Assembly (NCBI GenBank): GCA_934667295.1
Contig: CAKULR010000013.1
Coordinates: 1 to 16,038 of the forward strand
From: an uncultured Kiritimatiellota bacterium
GTDB taxonomy: Bacteria; Verrucomicrobiota; Kiritimatiellia; RFP12; UBA1067
DNA: 16,038 nt
Direction: 5' to 3'
Below the pieces are notes generated by a model, which had not been told where the DNA came from, searched no databases, and saw only the letters and a program-made list of their open reading frames with translations. Position numbers and translations under genes: made by a program. Positions 1-7,187 of this stretch are shown here, piece by piece (the first letter of the stretch is position 1; the number at the start of each line of letters is the position of its first letter).

Positions 1-449
1 GCGGGCCGTTCGCGAACCTGCGCGCGAAGACGCTGCTGGAGCTGGACGCGAAGGCCGTGCGGCGGCTCACGCTGAAGCCGGCGGAGGGGACGGGCGTCTC
101 GGTCGTCCTCGATCCCGAGCGGGGCACGTGGAGCCTGGCCGAGGGGTCGTCCCCGATGACGGTGAACGTGGAGGCGGTCAGGAAGCTCCTCGCCGCGCTC
201 ACGCGCGTGGAGGCGGCGTCCGTCGAAACGCTCACGGCCTCGCCGGACGACCTGAAGCGGTGCGGGCTCGCCACGCCCGCGCTCGTGATCGCCCTCGACT
301 TCGAGGGCGCGGACGCGGTGCGGCGCAACCTGATGCTGGGCGCGCGCGCGCCGGGCGGTGGGCGCTACGCGACGGTGGGCGGGGCGGACGCGGTGTTCGT
401 GCTCGACCGCGCGACGGCGGCGTCCCTGATGGTTTCGATAACGGAGTGA
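1..449 (+). CDS. DUF4340 domain protein, C-terminal part (5' end outside window)
   Basis: The frame is open from base 3, so this is the 3' end of a longer gene; the GTG at 57 is internal. The visible 149 residues match the usual DUF4340 pattern: a segment on the lines of 'LRAKTLLELDAKAVRRLTL', then a short beta-rich stretch with 'WSLAEG', then a helix starting near 'VEAVRKLLAAL'. In many bacteria DUF4340 proteins follow GldG-like ABC-transporter genes and are predicted membrane-anchored or extracytoplasmic; that is family knowledge, since the N-terminus and neighbours are not visible here. It ends 7 bases before the epimerase gene, so the two are probably co-transcribed. The domain call is by pattern only; no molecular function is known. 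Confidence 0.72.
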   Translation, partial: GPFANLRAKTLLELDAKAVRRLTLKPAEGTGVSVVLDPERGTWSLAEGSSPMTVNVEAVRKLLAALTRVEAASVETLTASPDDLKRCGLATPALVIALDFEGADAVRRNLMLGARAPGGGRYATVGGADAVFVLDRATAASLMVSITE

Positions 450-456
450 AGACGGC

Positions 457-1503
457 ATGAAGACGGTTCTGATCACGGGCGGAAGCGGTTTCCTCGGCAT
501 CAACCTCGTGCGCCACCTGCGCGCGAAGGGCGTGGAGGAGATCCGCATCCTCGACATCGCGGACTTCGACTACCCCGAGGCGAAGGAGCCGTGGCTGAAG
601 TTCACGAAGGGCGACGTGCGCGACCCGGCGGCGGTAAACGCCTGCGTCGCGGGCTGTGACGTGGTGGTGAACACCGCCGCCGCGCTGCCGCTCTATTCCC
701 CCGAGGACATCCGCACGACGGAGGTGGACGGCGCGCGCAACGTGATCACGGCCTGCCGCCGCGCCGGCTGCCCGCGCATGGTCCAGATCTCCTCCACGGC
801 GGTCTACGGCGTGCCGAAGCGCCATCCGATCCACGAGGACGACGAACTGATCGGCGTGGGCCCCTACGGCCACGCGAAGATCGAGGCGGAGAAGATCTGC
901 CGCGACGCGCGCGCGGAGGGCTTCTGCGTGCCGGTCATCCGCCCCAAGAGTTTCATCGGGCCCGAACGCCTCGGCGTCTTCGCGCTCTTCTACGACTGGG
1001 CCTACACGGGCCACGGCTTCCCGATGATCGGCAGCGGGAACAACCGCTACCAGCTGATGGACGTGGCGGACCTCTGCGAGGCGATCTGGCTCGCGATGAC
1101 GCTCGCCGAGAAGACCGTGAACACCGAGTTCAACATCGGCGCGAAGGAGTTCACCACGATGAAGGAGGACTACCAGGCCGTCCTCGACCGCGCGGGCCAC
1201 GGCAAGAAGATCCACGGCATGCCCGTGGCGCCGCTCGTCTTCATCCTGCGCATCCTCGAAAAGCTCCACCTCTCGCCGCTCTACCCGTGGGTGTACGAGA
1301 CGGCGTCGACGGACAGCTATGTCTCGATCGCGCGCGCCGAGAAGCTGCTCGGCTTCGCGCCGAAGTTCTCGAACAAGCAGGCGCTCGTGCGGAACTACGA
1401 CTGGTACGTCGCCCACCTCGCCGAGTTCGCGGGCAAGACGGGCGTCTCCCACCGCGTCCCGTGGAAACAGGGCCTCCTCGCGTGCGCGAAGTGGTTCTTC
1501 TGA
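457..1503 (+). CDS. NAD-dependent epimerase/dehydratase (extended SDR family)
   Basis: A complete 348-residue protein with a Rossmann fold. The dinucleotide-binding glycine motif GGSGFLG lies at residues 8-14, an acidic residue (D33) ends beta strand 2, and a GDVRD segment follows at 52-56. The catalytic set is S112/S113 plus Y137xxxK141 (YGHAK). This fits nucleotide-sugar epimerases/dehydratases or 3-beta-hydroxysteroid-dehydrogenase-like SDRs acting in the cytoplasm; the C-terminal substrate domain does not reveal the substrate, so no symbol is given. The start is the ATG that places the glycine motif at the usual distance from the N-terminus. GGAG at 443-446, just before the upstream stop, is a suitable ribosome-binding site. 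It sits 7 bases after the DUF4340 gene and 16 before rnr. Confidence 0.88.
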   Translation: MKTVLITGGSGFLGINLVRHLRAKGVEEIRILDIADFDYPEAKEPWLKFTKGDVRDPAAVNACVAGCDVVVNTAAALPLYSPEDIRTTEVDGARNVITACRRAGCPRMVQISSTAVYGVPKRHPIHEDDELIGVGPYGHAKIEAEKICRDARAEGFCVPVIRPKSFIGPERLGVFALFYDWAYTGHGFPMIGSGNNRYQLMDVADLCEAIWLAMTLAEKTVNTEFNIGAKEFTTMKEDYQAVLDRAGHGKKIHGMPVAPLVFILRILEKLHLSPLYPWVYETASTDSYVSIARAEKLLGFAPKFSNKQALVRNYDWYVAHLAEFAGKTGVSHRVPWKQGLLACAKWFF

Positions 1504-1519
1504 GAAGGATTTGACGGAC

Positions 1520-3649
1520 ATGAACAAGAGAAAAGAGAAACTGCGCGCGCGGCAGGCGCCCGCCGAGACGGGAACGATGACGGGCGAGCTGCACATGGCG
1601 CGCAACGGCGCGGGCTTCCTCGTCGACCCGGAGACGAACGAGGCGACGTGGATCGAGCGCGAAGACCTCGGCACGGCCCTCGTGGGCGACACGGTGACGA
1701 TCAAGCTGAAGCAGCGGGGGGCAGGTGCCCGGAAGAAGGGTTCGGCGGGCGACGCGGGCAAGCGGGGCCCCGAGGGGCGCATCCTGCGCATCGACGCGCG
1801 CGCGCCGCGCTCGATCGTGGGCACGGTCGCCTCGCTCGGGCGCTTCACGCGCGTGCAGCCGCTTTCGCCGACCTACCGCCAGGAATTCCTCGTGCCGGAC
1901 GCGCACGGGGCGCGGCTGAACGACCGCGTCGTGATGCGCTTCGTGCGCTGGGAGAACCCGCGCCTCGCCCCCGAGGGCGAGATCACGGACGTGATCGGCC
2001 CGGCGGACGACCCTTCCCTCGACACGCTCGCCGTGATGAAGCAGTTCGAGCTGCCCGAATCCTTCCCGCCGAAGGTCGTCGCCGAGGCGGAACGGGAGGG
2101 CGTGGCGCCGAAGGCGCGCGGGCGCGTACCGGCGGGACGTCGTGATTTGCGGAAGAAGTTCATCTTCACCTGCGACCCCGAGACCGCGCGCGACTACGAC
2201 GACGCGCTGTCGCTGGAGACGGACAAGGCGGGCAACCGCGTCCTGGGCGTCCACATCGCGGACGTCTCGCACTTCGTGACGCCCGGCAGCGTGCTCGACC
2301 GCGAGGCGTACCGGCGCTCGACCTCGGTCTACCTCGTGGACAAGGTCGTGCCGATGTTGCCCGAACAGCTTTCGAACGGCGTCTGTTCGCTCGTGCCGAA
2401 CGAGGACCGCTTCGCCTTCTCCGCCTTCCTCACCTTCGACGCGAAGGGCGTCTGCATCGCGCGCACGTTCACGAAGTCCGTCATCCGCTCCAAGGCGCGC
2501 TTCACCTACGAGCAGGTGATGGCGGAGCTGAAGGGCGAGAAGTCCGGCGGGCCGAAGCTGAAGCCGGCGGAGCGGAAGGTCGTCCACGCCATCCACGAAC
2601 TCGCGCAGCAGTTGCGGAGGAACCGCTTCGCGGCGGGCGCGCTCGACATGGAGGTGCCCGAGGCCGAGATCCAGGTCGACGCGCACGGGATGATGACCGG
2701 CATCGCGGTGCGGCCCTACGACGAATCGCACCAGATGATTGAGGAGTGCATGGTGGCGGCGAACGAGGCCGTGGCGAAGGAGCTCTGGACGCGCGGCGTG
2801 AAGATCCTCGCGCGCCTCCACGAGGCGCCGGACCCCGAGAAGCTGGAGGACCTGCGCGCGAACCTCGCGAAGCTCGGCATCTCCTGCGGCGACCTTTCCA
2901 ACCAGAAGAACCTCGCGAAGTTCCTGAAGAAGATCAAGGGCTCGCCGCTGGAGGGCGTCGTCTCGGTGATGGTGCTCCGCTCGATGAAGCGGGCGCTCTA
3001 CTCGGCGAAGGAGATCGGGCACTTCGGCCTCGCGAAGAAGTACTACGCCCACTTCACGAGCCCGATCCGGCGCTATCCGGACCTCGTGCTGCACCGCCAG
3101 CTCGCGTCCTGGATCGCGGGCAAGGGCGGGCGGCTCGACCCCGCCCGGCTGAACGCGGCGGCGCTCCACTGCTCGGAGCGCGAGCAGAACGCGGACGACG
3201 CGGAACGCGCGCTCGACGAGATCAAGAAGTACCGCTATCTGCAGATGGTGCTGAAGCGGGGCGGCGCGGAGAACTGCTTCGACGCCGTCATCTCCAAGTG
3301 TACGCGCTACGGCGTGTTCGTGGACCTCCCGATGCTCGTGGTGGGCGGCATGGTCCACGTCTCGCGCCTCTCCGACGCCTATCTGCGGTGGGACGACGTG
3401 CGCGAAGAGCTCGTGGGCGGCGGGAAGACCTGGGGCGTCGGCACGCGCCTGAAGGTGCGGGTGGAGAAAGTGGACTTTGCCCGGAGGCTGGTTGCCTTCG
3501 TGCCGGTTTCCGGGCGCCGGGCCCCGTCGGTGCGGGGCGCGTGCGAAGGGAAACGGCACGAAGGGAAGACAGGAGGAAACGATGAGGGGAAAGGGCATTC
3601 TTCTGGCCGCGCTGGCGGCCGCCGGCGCGGTGTTCGCCGCAGCAGATGA
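1520..3649 (+). CDS. rnr: Ribonuclease R (RNase II/RNB family 3'-5' exoribonuclease)
   Basis: A 709-residue processive 3'-to-5' exoribonuclease that degrades structured RNA and takes part in mRNA and rRNA quality control. Two cold-shock/OB-like segments occupy about 20-60 and 95-160, and the RNB catalytic domain about 212-545. The metal-binding aspartates D219, D225, D227 and D228 are in the 'CDPETARDYDDAL' motif, and 'HFTSPIRRYPDLVLHR' is at 511-526. An S1 domain lies at about 587-662, followed by a basic Gly/Arg/Lys-rich tail of about 45 residues, as is common in RNase R. It is shorter than the E. coli enzyme and lacks an N-terminal helix-turn-helix extension. The start is ATG 1520, with AGAAGGA at 1503-1509. 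The last 68 bases overlap the next gene. Confidence 0.95.
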   Translation: MNKRKEKLRARQAPAETGTMTGELHMARNGAGFLVDPETNEATWIEREDLGTALVGDTVTIKLKQRGAGARKKGSAGDAGKRGPEGRILRIDARAPRSIVGTVASLGRFTRVQPLSPTYRQEFLVPDAHGARLNDRVVMRFVRWENPRLAPEGEITDVIGPADDPSLDTLAVMKQFELPESFPPKVVAEAEREGVAPKARGRVPAGRRDLRKKFIFTCDPETARDYDDALSLETDKAGNRVLGVHIADVSHFVTPGSVLDREAYRRSTSVYLVDKVVPMLPEQLSNGVCSLVPNEDRFAFSAFLTFDAKGVCIARTFTKSVIRSKARFTYEQVMAELKGEKSGGPKLKPAERKVVHAIHELAQQLRRNRFAAGALDMEVPEAEIQVDAHGMMTGIAVRPYDESHQMIEECMVAANEAVAKELWTRGVKILARLHEAPDPEKLEDLRANLAKLGISCGDLSNQKNLAKFLKKIKGSPLEGVVSVMVLRSMKRALYSAKEIGHFGLAKKYYAHFTSPIRRYPDLVLHRQLASWIAGKGGRLDPARLNAAALHCSEREQNADDAERALDEIKKYRYLQMVLKRGGAENCFDAVISKCTRYGVFVDLPMLVVGGMVHVSRLSDAYLRWDDVREELVGGGKTWGVGTRLKVRVEKVDFARRLVAFVPVSGRRAPSVRGACEGKRHEGKTGGNDEGKGHSSGRAGGRRRGVRRSR
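3571..3577 (+). promoter_or_regulatory. Strong ribosome-binding site inside the rnr 3' end
   Basis: AGGAGGA lies 4 bases before ATG 3582. It decides the start of the peptidase-like gene: the longer reading frame from 3477 would add 35 residues ahead of an otherwise textbook signal peptide. The site is embedded in the coding sequence for the RNase R tail, so translation of the two genes is likely linked. Confidence 0.8.
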
Positions 3650-5012
3650 CGCGGCCTACGACATCGGGGCGGACCTCGCGGAGGAGGCGTTCTGGAAGTC
3701 GGATCCGGTCCTGTTCGTGAAGCGGCACGAGGGGCAGGGCTTCCAGTTCACGTCCGGCAGCCGCGACGGCGCGGACACGCGGCTTGCCGGGGCGGTCGGC
3801 TACCACGGCATCCCCGTCTACGAGACGAAGATCGCCTTCGGGGAGGCCGGGGGCATCGCGCGCGTGGAGCTGATGCTCTTCGCGACGGCCGGAACCGAGC
3901 GCGAGGTGGTCGTGGAGACGTCGGACGGGCACCGCCTGCGCCGCCGGGTGCGCACGGACAAGACGATGACGCGCGACGAGTTCGTCCAGATGATGAAGGA
4001 CGTGCGCGCGCGGCTGACGCCCGCCGGCGCGAAGCCGCCGCCGATGGAGTCCGAGCGCGTCGCGAAGCAGGGCGTGGTGCAGAAGTTCCAGACCTGGCCG
4101 AAGACCGCGATCCCCACGGTCGCGCGCCTCACGTGGAACTATGCGCAGGACGGGAACAGGAAGGACACGTTCGAGCCGGGGTTCGTGCGCCTGGCGGTGG
4201 ACGGACCGGAACGGCTCGCGTCCGGCGGACGGCGGACCGAGTCCGGCGCGGCGAAGGGCGCGAAGAAGATCGTCGACAACGTCATCCGCGACCCGCGCGG
4301 CGACGTCTTCATCGACAACGTGCCGATGGTGGACCAGGGGCAGAAGGGGTACTGCGCCGTCGCGGCGTCCGAGCGCGTGCTGCGCTACTACGGCGTGGAC
4401 GTGGACGAGCACGAGATCGCCCAGGCCGCCGGAACGTCCGCCGAAGGTGGCACCTCCACGCGCGGCATGAAGGACTCCGTGCAGGCCATCGGGCGGAAGT
4501 ACAAGCTCGCCACCGTCGTCACCTACGGCGACTTCGAGAAGCCCGCCGGCGAACGCATCGCGGGGCTCGTGAAGGAGGTGGCGAACTACAACAAGGCCGC
4601 GAAGAAGCTCAGGAAGAAGGAAATCACCGAGGACGTCTACATCCGCCGCGAGGGGAACACGGTCTACTACAGCTACCGCGACGTCGACGCGGCGATGGAC
4701 CCCGAGGTGCTGCGCGACATGAAGGTGAACGGCGCGCAGCGGTCGAAGTTCACGCGCTTCATGAAGGACGTCCACGACCAGGTGAACAAGGGCATCCCGC
4801 TCTTCTGGGGTGTCACGCTCGGAATCTACCCCGAGCCGGAAAGCCCGCAGAGCAAGGGCGGGCACATCCGCCTCATCATCGGCTACAACGACAAAAAGAA
4901 GGAGATCCTCTACACGGACACCTGGGGCGCCGGACACGAGCTCAAGCGCATGCCCGCCGAGTGGGCGTGGACGATCTCCCACTGCCTCCTCTACATGAAA
5001 CCGCTTCGCTAG
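3582..5012 (+). CDS. Secreted C39-type papain-like cysteine peptidase homologue
   Basis: A 476-residue protein. Residues 1-20 are a Sec signal peptide (basic start, Leu/Ala-rich core, cleavage near 'VFAAA'). Residues about 25-240 form a region I do not recognise. Residues about 241-476 look like a Peptidase_C39_2/papain-like domain: the oxyanion glutamine Q252 and catalytic C258 in 'DQGQKGYCAVAA', H428 in 'KGGHIRLIIGYND', and D446 in 'YTDTWG'. Family members cut peptides, often after double glycine, or act on cell-surface targets; this substrate is unknown. It is not fused to an ABC transporter, so it is not a bacteriocin exporter. An insertion of about 90 residues rich in Lys/Tyr (about 325-400) separates Cys from His. 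It overlaps rnr by 68 bases and ends 8 bases before the kinase gene. Confidence 0.8.
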   Translation: MRGKGILLAALAAAGAVFAAADDAAYDIGADLAEEAFWKSDPVLFVKRHEGQGFQFTSGSRDGADTRLAGAVGYHGIPVYETKIAFGEAGGIARVELMLFATAGTEREVVVETSDGHRLRRRVRTDKTMTRDEFVQMMKDVRARLTPAGAKPPPMESERVAKQGVVQKFQTWPKTAIPTVARLTWNYAQDGNRKDTFEPGFVRLAVDGPERLASGGRRTESGAAKGAKKIVDNVIRDPRGDVFIDNVPMVDQGQKGYCAVAASERVLRYYGVDVDEHEIAQAAGTSAEGGTSTRGMKDSVQAIGRKYKLATVVTYGDFEKPAGERIAGLVKEVANYNKAAKKLRKKEITEDVYIRREGNTVYYSYRDVDAAMDPEVLRDMKVNGAQRSKFTRFMKDVHDQVNKGIPLFWGVTLGIYPEPESPQSKGGHIRLIIGYNDKKKEILYTDTWGAGHELKRMPAEWAWTISHCLLYMKPLR

Positions 5013-5020
5013 GAAAACAC

Positions 5021-6133
5021 ATGGAACTCGCCCTCCTCATCAACCAGTTCAACGTCAAGGGACGCCTTGTCACGCTCGTCCCCTTCGGCAACGGCAACAT
5101 CAACGACACGTTCCTCGCCGTCTTCCGCAACACCTTCACCGAGACCCAGGTGATCCTCCAGCGCGTGAACCGCTCCGTGTTCACGCAGCCCGAGACGATC
5201 ATGCGGAACATGCACAACATCACGCTCCACTGCCACGAGAAGTTGGAGGCGGACGCGAAGACGGACCGCGACGACCGCGTGTGGCAGATGCCGCGCATCG
5301 TCAAGACGAAGGAGGGCGCGGACTTCGTGACGGACGAGGAGGGCGGCGTGTGGCGCGTCATCACGCGCGTCCTCTCCGCCCACGCCTTCGACACGGCCCA
5401 GAGCCCCGAGCACGCGCTTGAATGCGGCGCGGCGCTCGGCCACTTCCACTACCTCGTCTCCGACATGGACCCCGCCGCCGTCCAGGACCCCCTCCCGGGC
5501 TTCCACGTCACGAGCGGCTACCTCGCCCAGTACGACGCCACCCTCGCCTCGGACTCCGCACGCGCCATCCTCAACGCCTCGATGGAGGCGAAGCGCCTCG
5601 CGAAGTTCATCGAGGAGCGCCGCGCCTTCGCCGTCTCCCTCGAACAGGCCGAGGCGCGCGGCGAACTGAAGAAGCGCATGTTCCACGGCGACCCGAAGGT
5701 GAACAACATCATGATCGACGACTTCACCGGCAAGGGCACGGCGATGATCGACCTCGACACCGTCTCGCCCGGCCTCATGCACGTGGACGTGGGCGACGCC
5801 GTGCGCTCGATCTGCAACCCCGCCGGCGAGGAGGAACTGAACCTCGGCAAGGTCACGTTCGACGAAGACCTCTTCCTCGCGTTCATGAAGGGCTACCTGA
5901 AGGAGGCCGGCTCGTTCATGACCGACGCCGAACGAGCCTACCTCTACGACGCGATCCGTCTGCTGCCGTTCGAACTGGGCCTCCGCTTCTTCCAGGACTA
6001 CCTTGCCGGCGACAAGTATTTCAAGGTGCGCCAGCCCGGCCAGAACCTCAACCGCGCCCGCGTGCAGTTCCGCCTCTGCGAGGCGATCGAGGCCCGCGAA
6101 CGCTCCATCCGCGAAATCCTCCGCCGTTTCTAG
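5021..6133 (+). CDS. Aminoglycoside-phosphotransferase-fold kinase, N-acetylhexosamine 1-kinase-like
   Basis: A 370-residue cytoplasmic kinase of the APH/choline-kinase fold. The N-terminal nucleotide lobe carries 'GNGNINDTFLA' (23-33) and 'VILQRVNRSVFTQPE' (44-58), a pattern I associate with NahK, which phosphorylates GlcNAc/GalNAc at C1 in the galacto-/lacto-N-biose route. The Brenner motif is H222-G-D224-xxxx-N229, and the metal-binding motif that plays the DFG role is 'MIDLDTVSPG' (D244/D246). Length matches NahK (about 360). The substrate is inferred, and other small sugars or choline-like molecules are possible. ATG 5021 follows AGGAAAA at 5011-5017. It is the last gene of the run; palindromes at 6163-6243 follow the stop and may mark the transcript end. 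Confidence 0.82.
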   Translation: MELALLINQFNVKGRLVTLVPFGNGNINDTFLAVFRNTFTETQVILQRVNRSVFTQPETIMRNMHNITLHCHEKLEADAKTDRDDRVWQMPRIVKTKEGADFVTDEEGGVWRVITRVLSAHAFDTAQSPEHALECGAALGHFHYLVSDMDPAAVQDPLPGFHVTSGYLAQYDATLASDSARAILNASMEAKRLAKFIEERRAFAVSLEQAEARGELKKRMFHGDPKVNNIMIDDFTGKGTAMIDLDTVSPGLMHVDVGDAVRSICNPAGEEELNLGKVTFDEDLFLAFMKGYLKEAGSFMTDAERAYLYDAIRLLPFELGLRFFQDYLAGDKYFKVRQPGQNLNRARVQFRLCEAIEARERSIREILRRF

Positions 6134-6162
6134 CCCCCGCCTCCCGTCTCGGCCTCTGCTCT

Positions 6163-6243
6163 GGGAGGGACGCGCTCCGTCGCGTCCGCATCCCCGCCGA
6201 CGCCCCTCCCGGGAGGGACGCAATTTATTGCGTCCGCGTCCCC
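6163..6243. repeat. Two tandem copies of the GGGAGGGACGC palindrome (family B)
   Basis: Two 33-base copies, 6163-6195 and 6211-6243, share identical outer arms (GGGAGGGACGC and GCGTCCGC) but have different centres (GCTCCGTC against AATTTATT). Each folds on itself; the second contains GGACGCAATTTATTGCGTCC, a perfect 9-bp stem with a 2-base centre. They begin 30 bases after the kinase gene stop and could act as a transcript-end hairpin, though no clear T-run follows. Confidence 0.8.
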
Positions 6244-6254
6244 ATGCCGATAAC

Positions 6255-6279
6255 GGTCACAACAAGTTGCGCCCCTCCC
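6255..6279 (-). repeat. Family B palindrome, inverted diverged copy
   Basis: Read on the minus strand it is GGGAGGGGCGCAACTTGTTG plus GTGACC-like flank. It matches the copies at 6163-6243 and 13751-13782, but its centre is AAC-TT-GTT in place of AAT-TT-ATT, so a T-A pair is replaced by a C-G pair. Confidence 0.65.
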
Positions 6280-6288
6280 GCATACCCC

Positions 6289-6333
6289 CAGTCGCGCAGG
6301 ACTCCCCCGGTCGCGTAGAAGCGCGACTCCCCC
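6289..6333 (-). repeat. Family S repeat, two adjacent diverged copies
   Basis: GTCGCGCAGGACTCCCCC (6291-6308) and a longer relative with GTCGCGTAGAAGCGCGACTC (6310-6329) lie side by side. The same motif reappears on the other strand at 6876-6902 and 13379-13406. In each place it lies close to a family R repeat. Confidence 0.6.
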
Positions 6334-6340
6334 GCGGGGT

Positions 6341-6380
6341 TCGGCGCGCAATGTACCCGCGCCGCCCCGGCGCGTGGCGC
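6341..6380 (+). repeat. Family R palindromic repeat, copy 1
   Basis: The core GTACCCGCGCCGCCCCGGCG followed by CGTGGCGC is at 6353-6380, preceded by CGGCGCGCAAT. The same core occurs at 6781, 6831 (inverted), 13326 and 13693 (inverted). Confidence 0.8.
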
Positions 6381-6443
6381 TGTGGGGCGGCCCATCCGGA
6401 CCGAACATCACGTGACCTATGGATCTGGCAATGAAATAGGGGG

Positions 6444-6503
6444 ATTCTTTGCCACAAAGACCGCAAAAAACGCAAAGGTCTCGTGACCTTTGGGTTCTTT
6501 GCA
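6444..6503. repeat. CACAAAGA-type repeat with 8-bp hairpin
   Basis: Two copies of a TTCTTTGC block (6446 and 6496 regions) flank CAAAGGTC-TCGT-GACCTTTG at 6473-6492, a perfect 8-bp stem with a 4-base loop. CCACAAAGACCGCAAAAAACG-like text is a style of intergenic repeat seen in many environmental bacteria; no function is assigned. Confidence 0.5.
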
Positions 6504-6572
6504 GCTCACACTATTTGATTGCCGAAACACTAAGTGGCACGGGTACAGCGCGTGTATCATCCCCTCTACATC

Positions 6573-6650
6573 GTTCCGAAGCAATCAATTCTATCTCACA
6601 TCCGTTCTCTCCCCGCATCTGTAAATGAGATTTCTATGCGTAATAAATCT
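6573..6650. repeat. Degenerate ATTCCGCA/ATCTCA stem-loop (family H), copy 1
   Basis: The left arm has GTTCCGAAG and ATCTCAC; the right arm has ATGAGATTTCTATGCGTAATAA, whose reverse complement matches the conserved left arm of the better copies at 8444 and 13511 (TATT-CGCA-GAAATCTCA). Spacing is longer than in those copies. The relation is probable rather than certain. Confidence 0.45.
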
Positions 6651-6693
6651 TATACACCTTCAAATCTCAATAATTGAATAAACATTGCTTATG

Positions 6694-6758
6694 ATAATGG
6701 AATATTTCATTTATGCAAACCGAACTTTTGGATGGAATGTGAGATTTCACTTCGGAAC
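6694..6758 (-). repeat. Degenerate family H stem-loop, copy 2
   Basis: On the minus strand, GTTCCGAAGTGAAATCTCAC (6758-6739) matches the left arm of the 13511 copy (ATTCCGCAGTGAAATCTCAC) at 18 of 20 positions. The expected right arm (ATGAAATATTCCATTAT, minus strand) is eroded. Confidence 0.5.
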
Positions 6759-6780
6759 GGTAGATGAGACCGTACGCGAA

Positions 6781-6858
6781 GTACCCACGCAACCCCTCGG
6801 CGCGTGGCGTTCGGGCGGGGGGATCCCACAGCGCCACGCGCCGAGGCGGCGCGGGTAC
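6781..6858. repeat. Head-to-head pair of family R repeats (78-bp inverted repeat)
   Basis: The left arm 6781-6810 reads on the + strand and the right arm 6831-6858 is its reverse complement, with a 20-bp centre containing GGATCC. The arms share GTACCC, CTCGGCGCGTGGCG and matching ends; the left copy has changes in its centre (ACGCAACCC). It could extrude as a long hairpin. Confidence 0.8.
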
Positions 6859-6875
6859 TTTGTGTACCGACGATC

Positions 6876-6902
6876 GGGAGGGGTGCACTCCTGCGCGACC
6901 GA
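6876..6902 (+). repeat. Family S repeat
   Basis: GGGAGGGGTGCACTCCTGCG followed by CGACCGA; it closely matches 13379-13406 and, inverted, 6291-6333. It lies 18 bases from the family R pair. Confidence 0.65.
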
Positions 6903-6972
6903 ATGGTTCCCCCACGTCTTTGAACCATGTCATTGAATTGTGGCATCCGGGTGTTTGAAACGTCTCGGAATA

Positions 6973-7012
6973 CACTCTCTTTCCACTCTCTTTCCGTGTC
7001 CGGCGAAGCCGG
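6973..7012. repeat. 11-bp tandem duplication followed by small GC hairpin
   Basis: CACTCTCTTTC occurs twice in direct succession (6973-6983, 6984-6994). CCGGC-GAA-GCCGG follows at 7000-7012. No role is evident. Confidence 0.5.
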
Positions 7013-7187
7013 GTTTCGTGTCTTCCGCGATGAAAAACGTGGAGGGAAATCTGACCATCGATGAGAGGTGTGCGGGAAGTCATAAGAATGTGAATGTGCG
7101 TTGATATTTTGCGATTCATGTGTCAGATGGAAAGCGATTACGTTCCTATCACATTGTACTCATACGAGTCGAAAGAAAGGAAATAGC

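Noticed and set aside
3477..3581. Longer start for the C39-like protein
   Set aside because: It would put 35 unrelated residues before a proper signal peptide; a strong ribosome-binding site supports ATG 3582.
1241..3598. Long minus-strand open frame over rnr
   Set aside because: Antisense shadow of a well-supported gene, with the same composition artefact.
6003..6434. Short open frames across the 6134-6434 repeats
   Set aside because: They arise from GC-rich palindromes, change frame between repeat copies and have no ribosome-binding sites.
6400..7187. tRNA or riboswitch in the low-GC gap
   Set aside because: No cloverleaf or known riboswitch core could be made out by eye; only repeat hairpins are visible.
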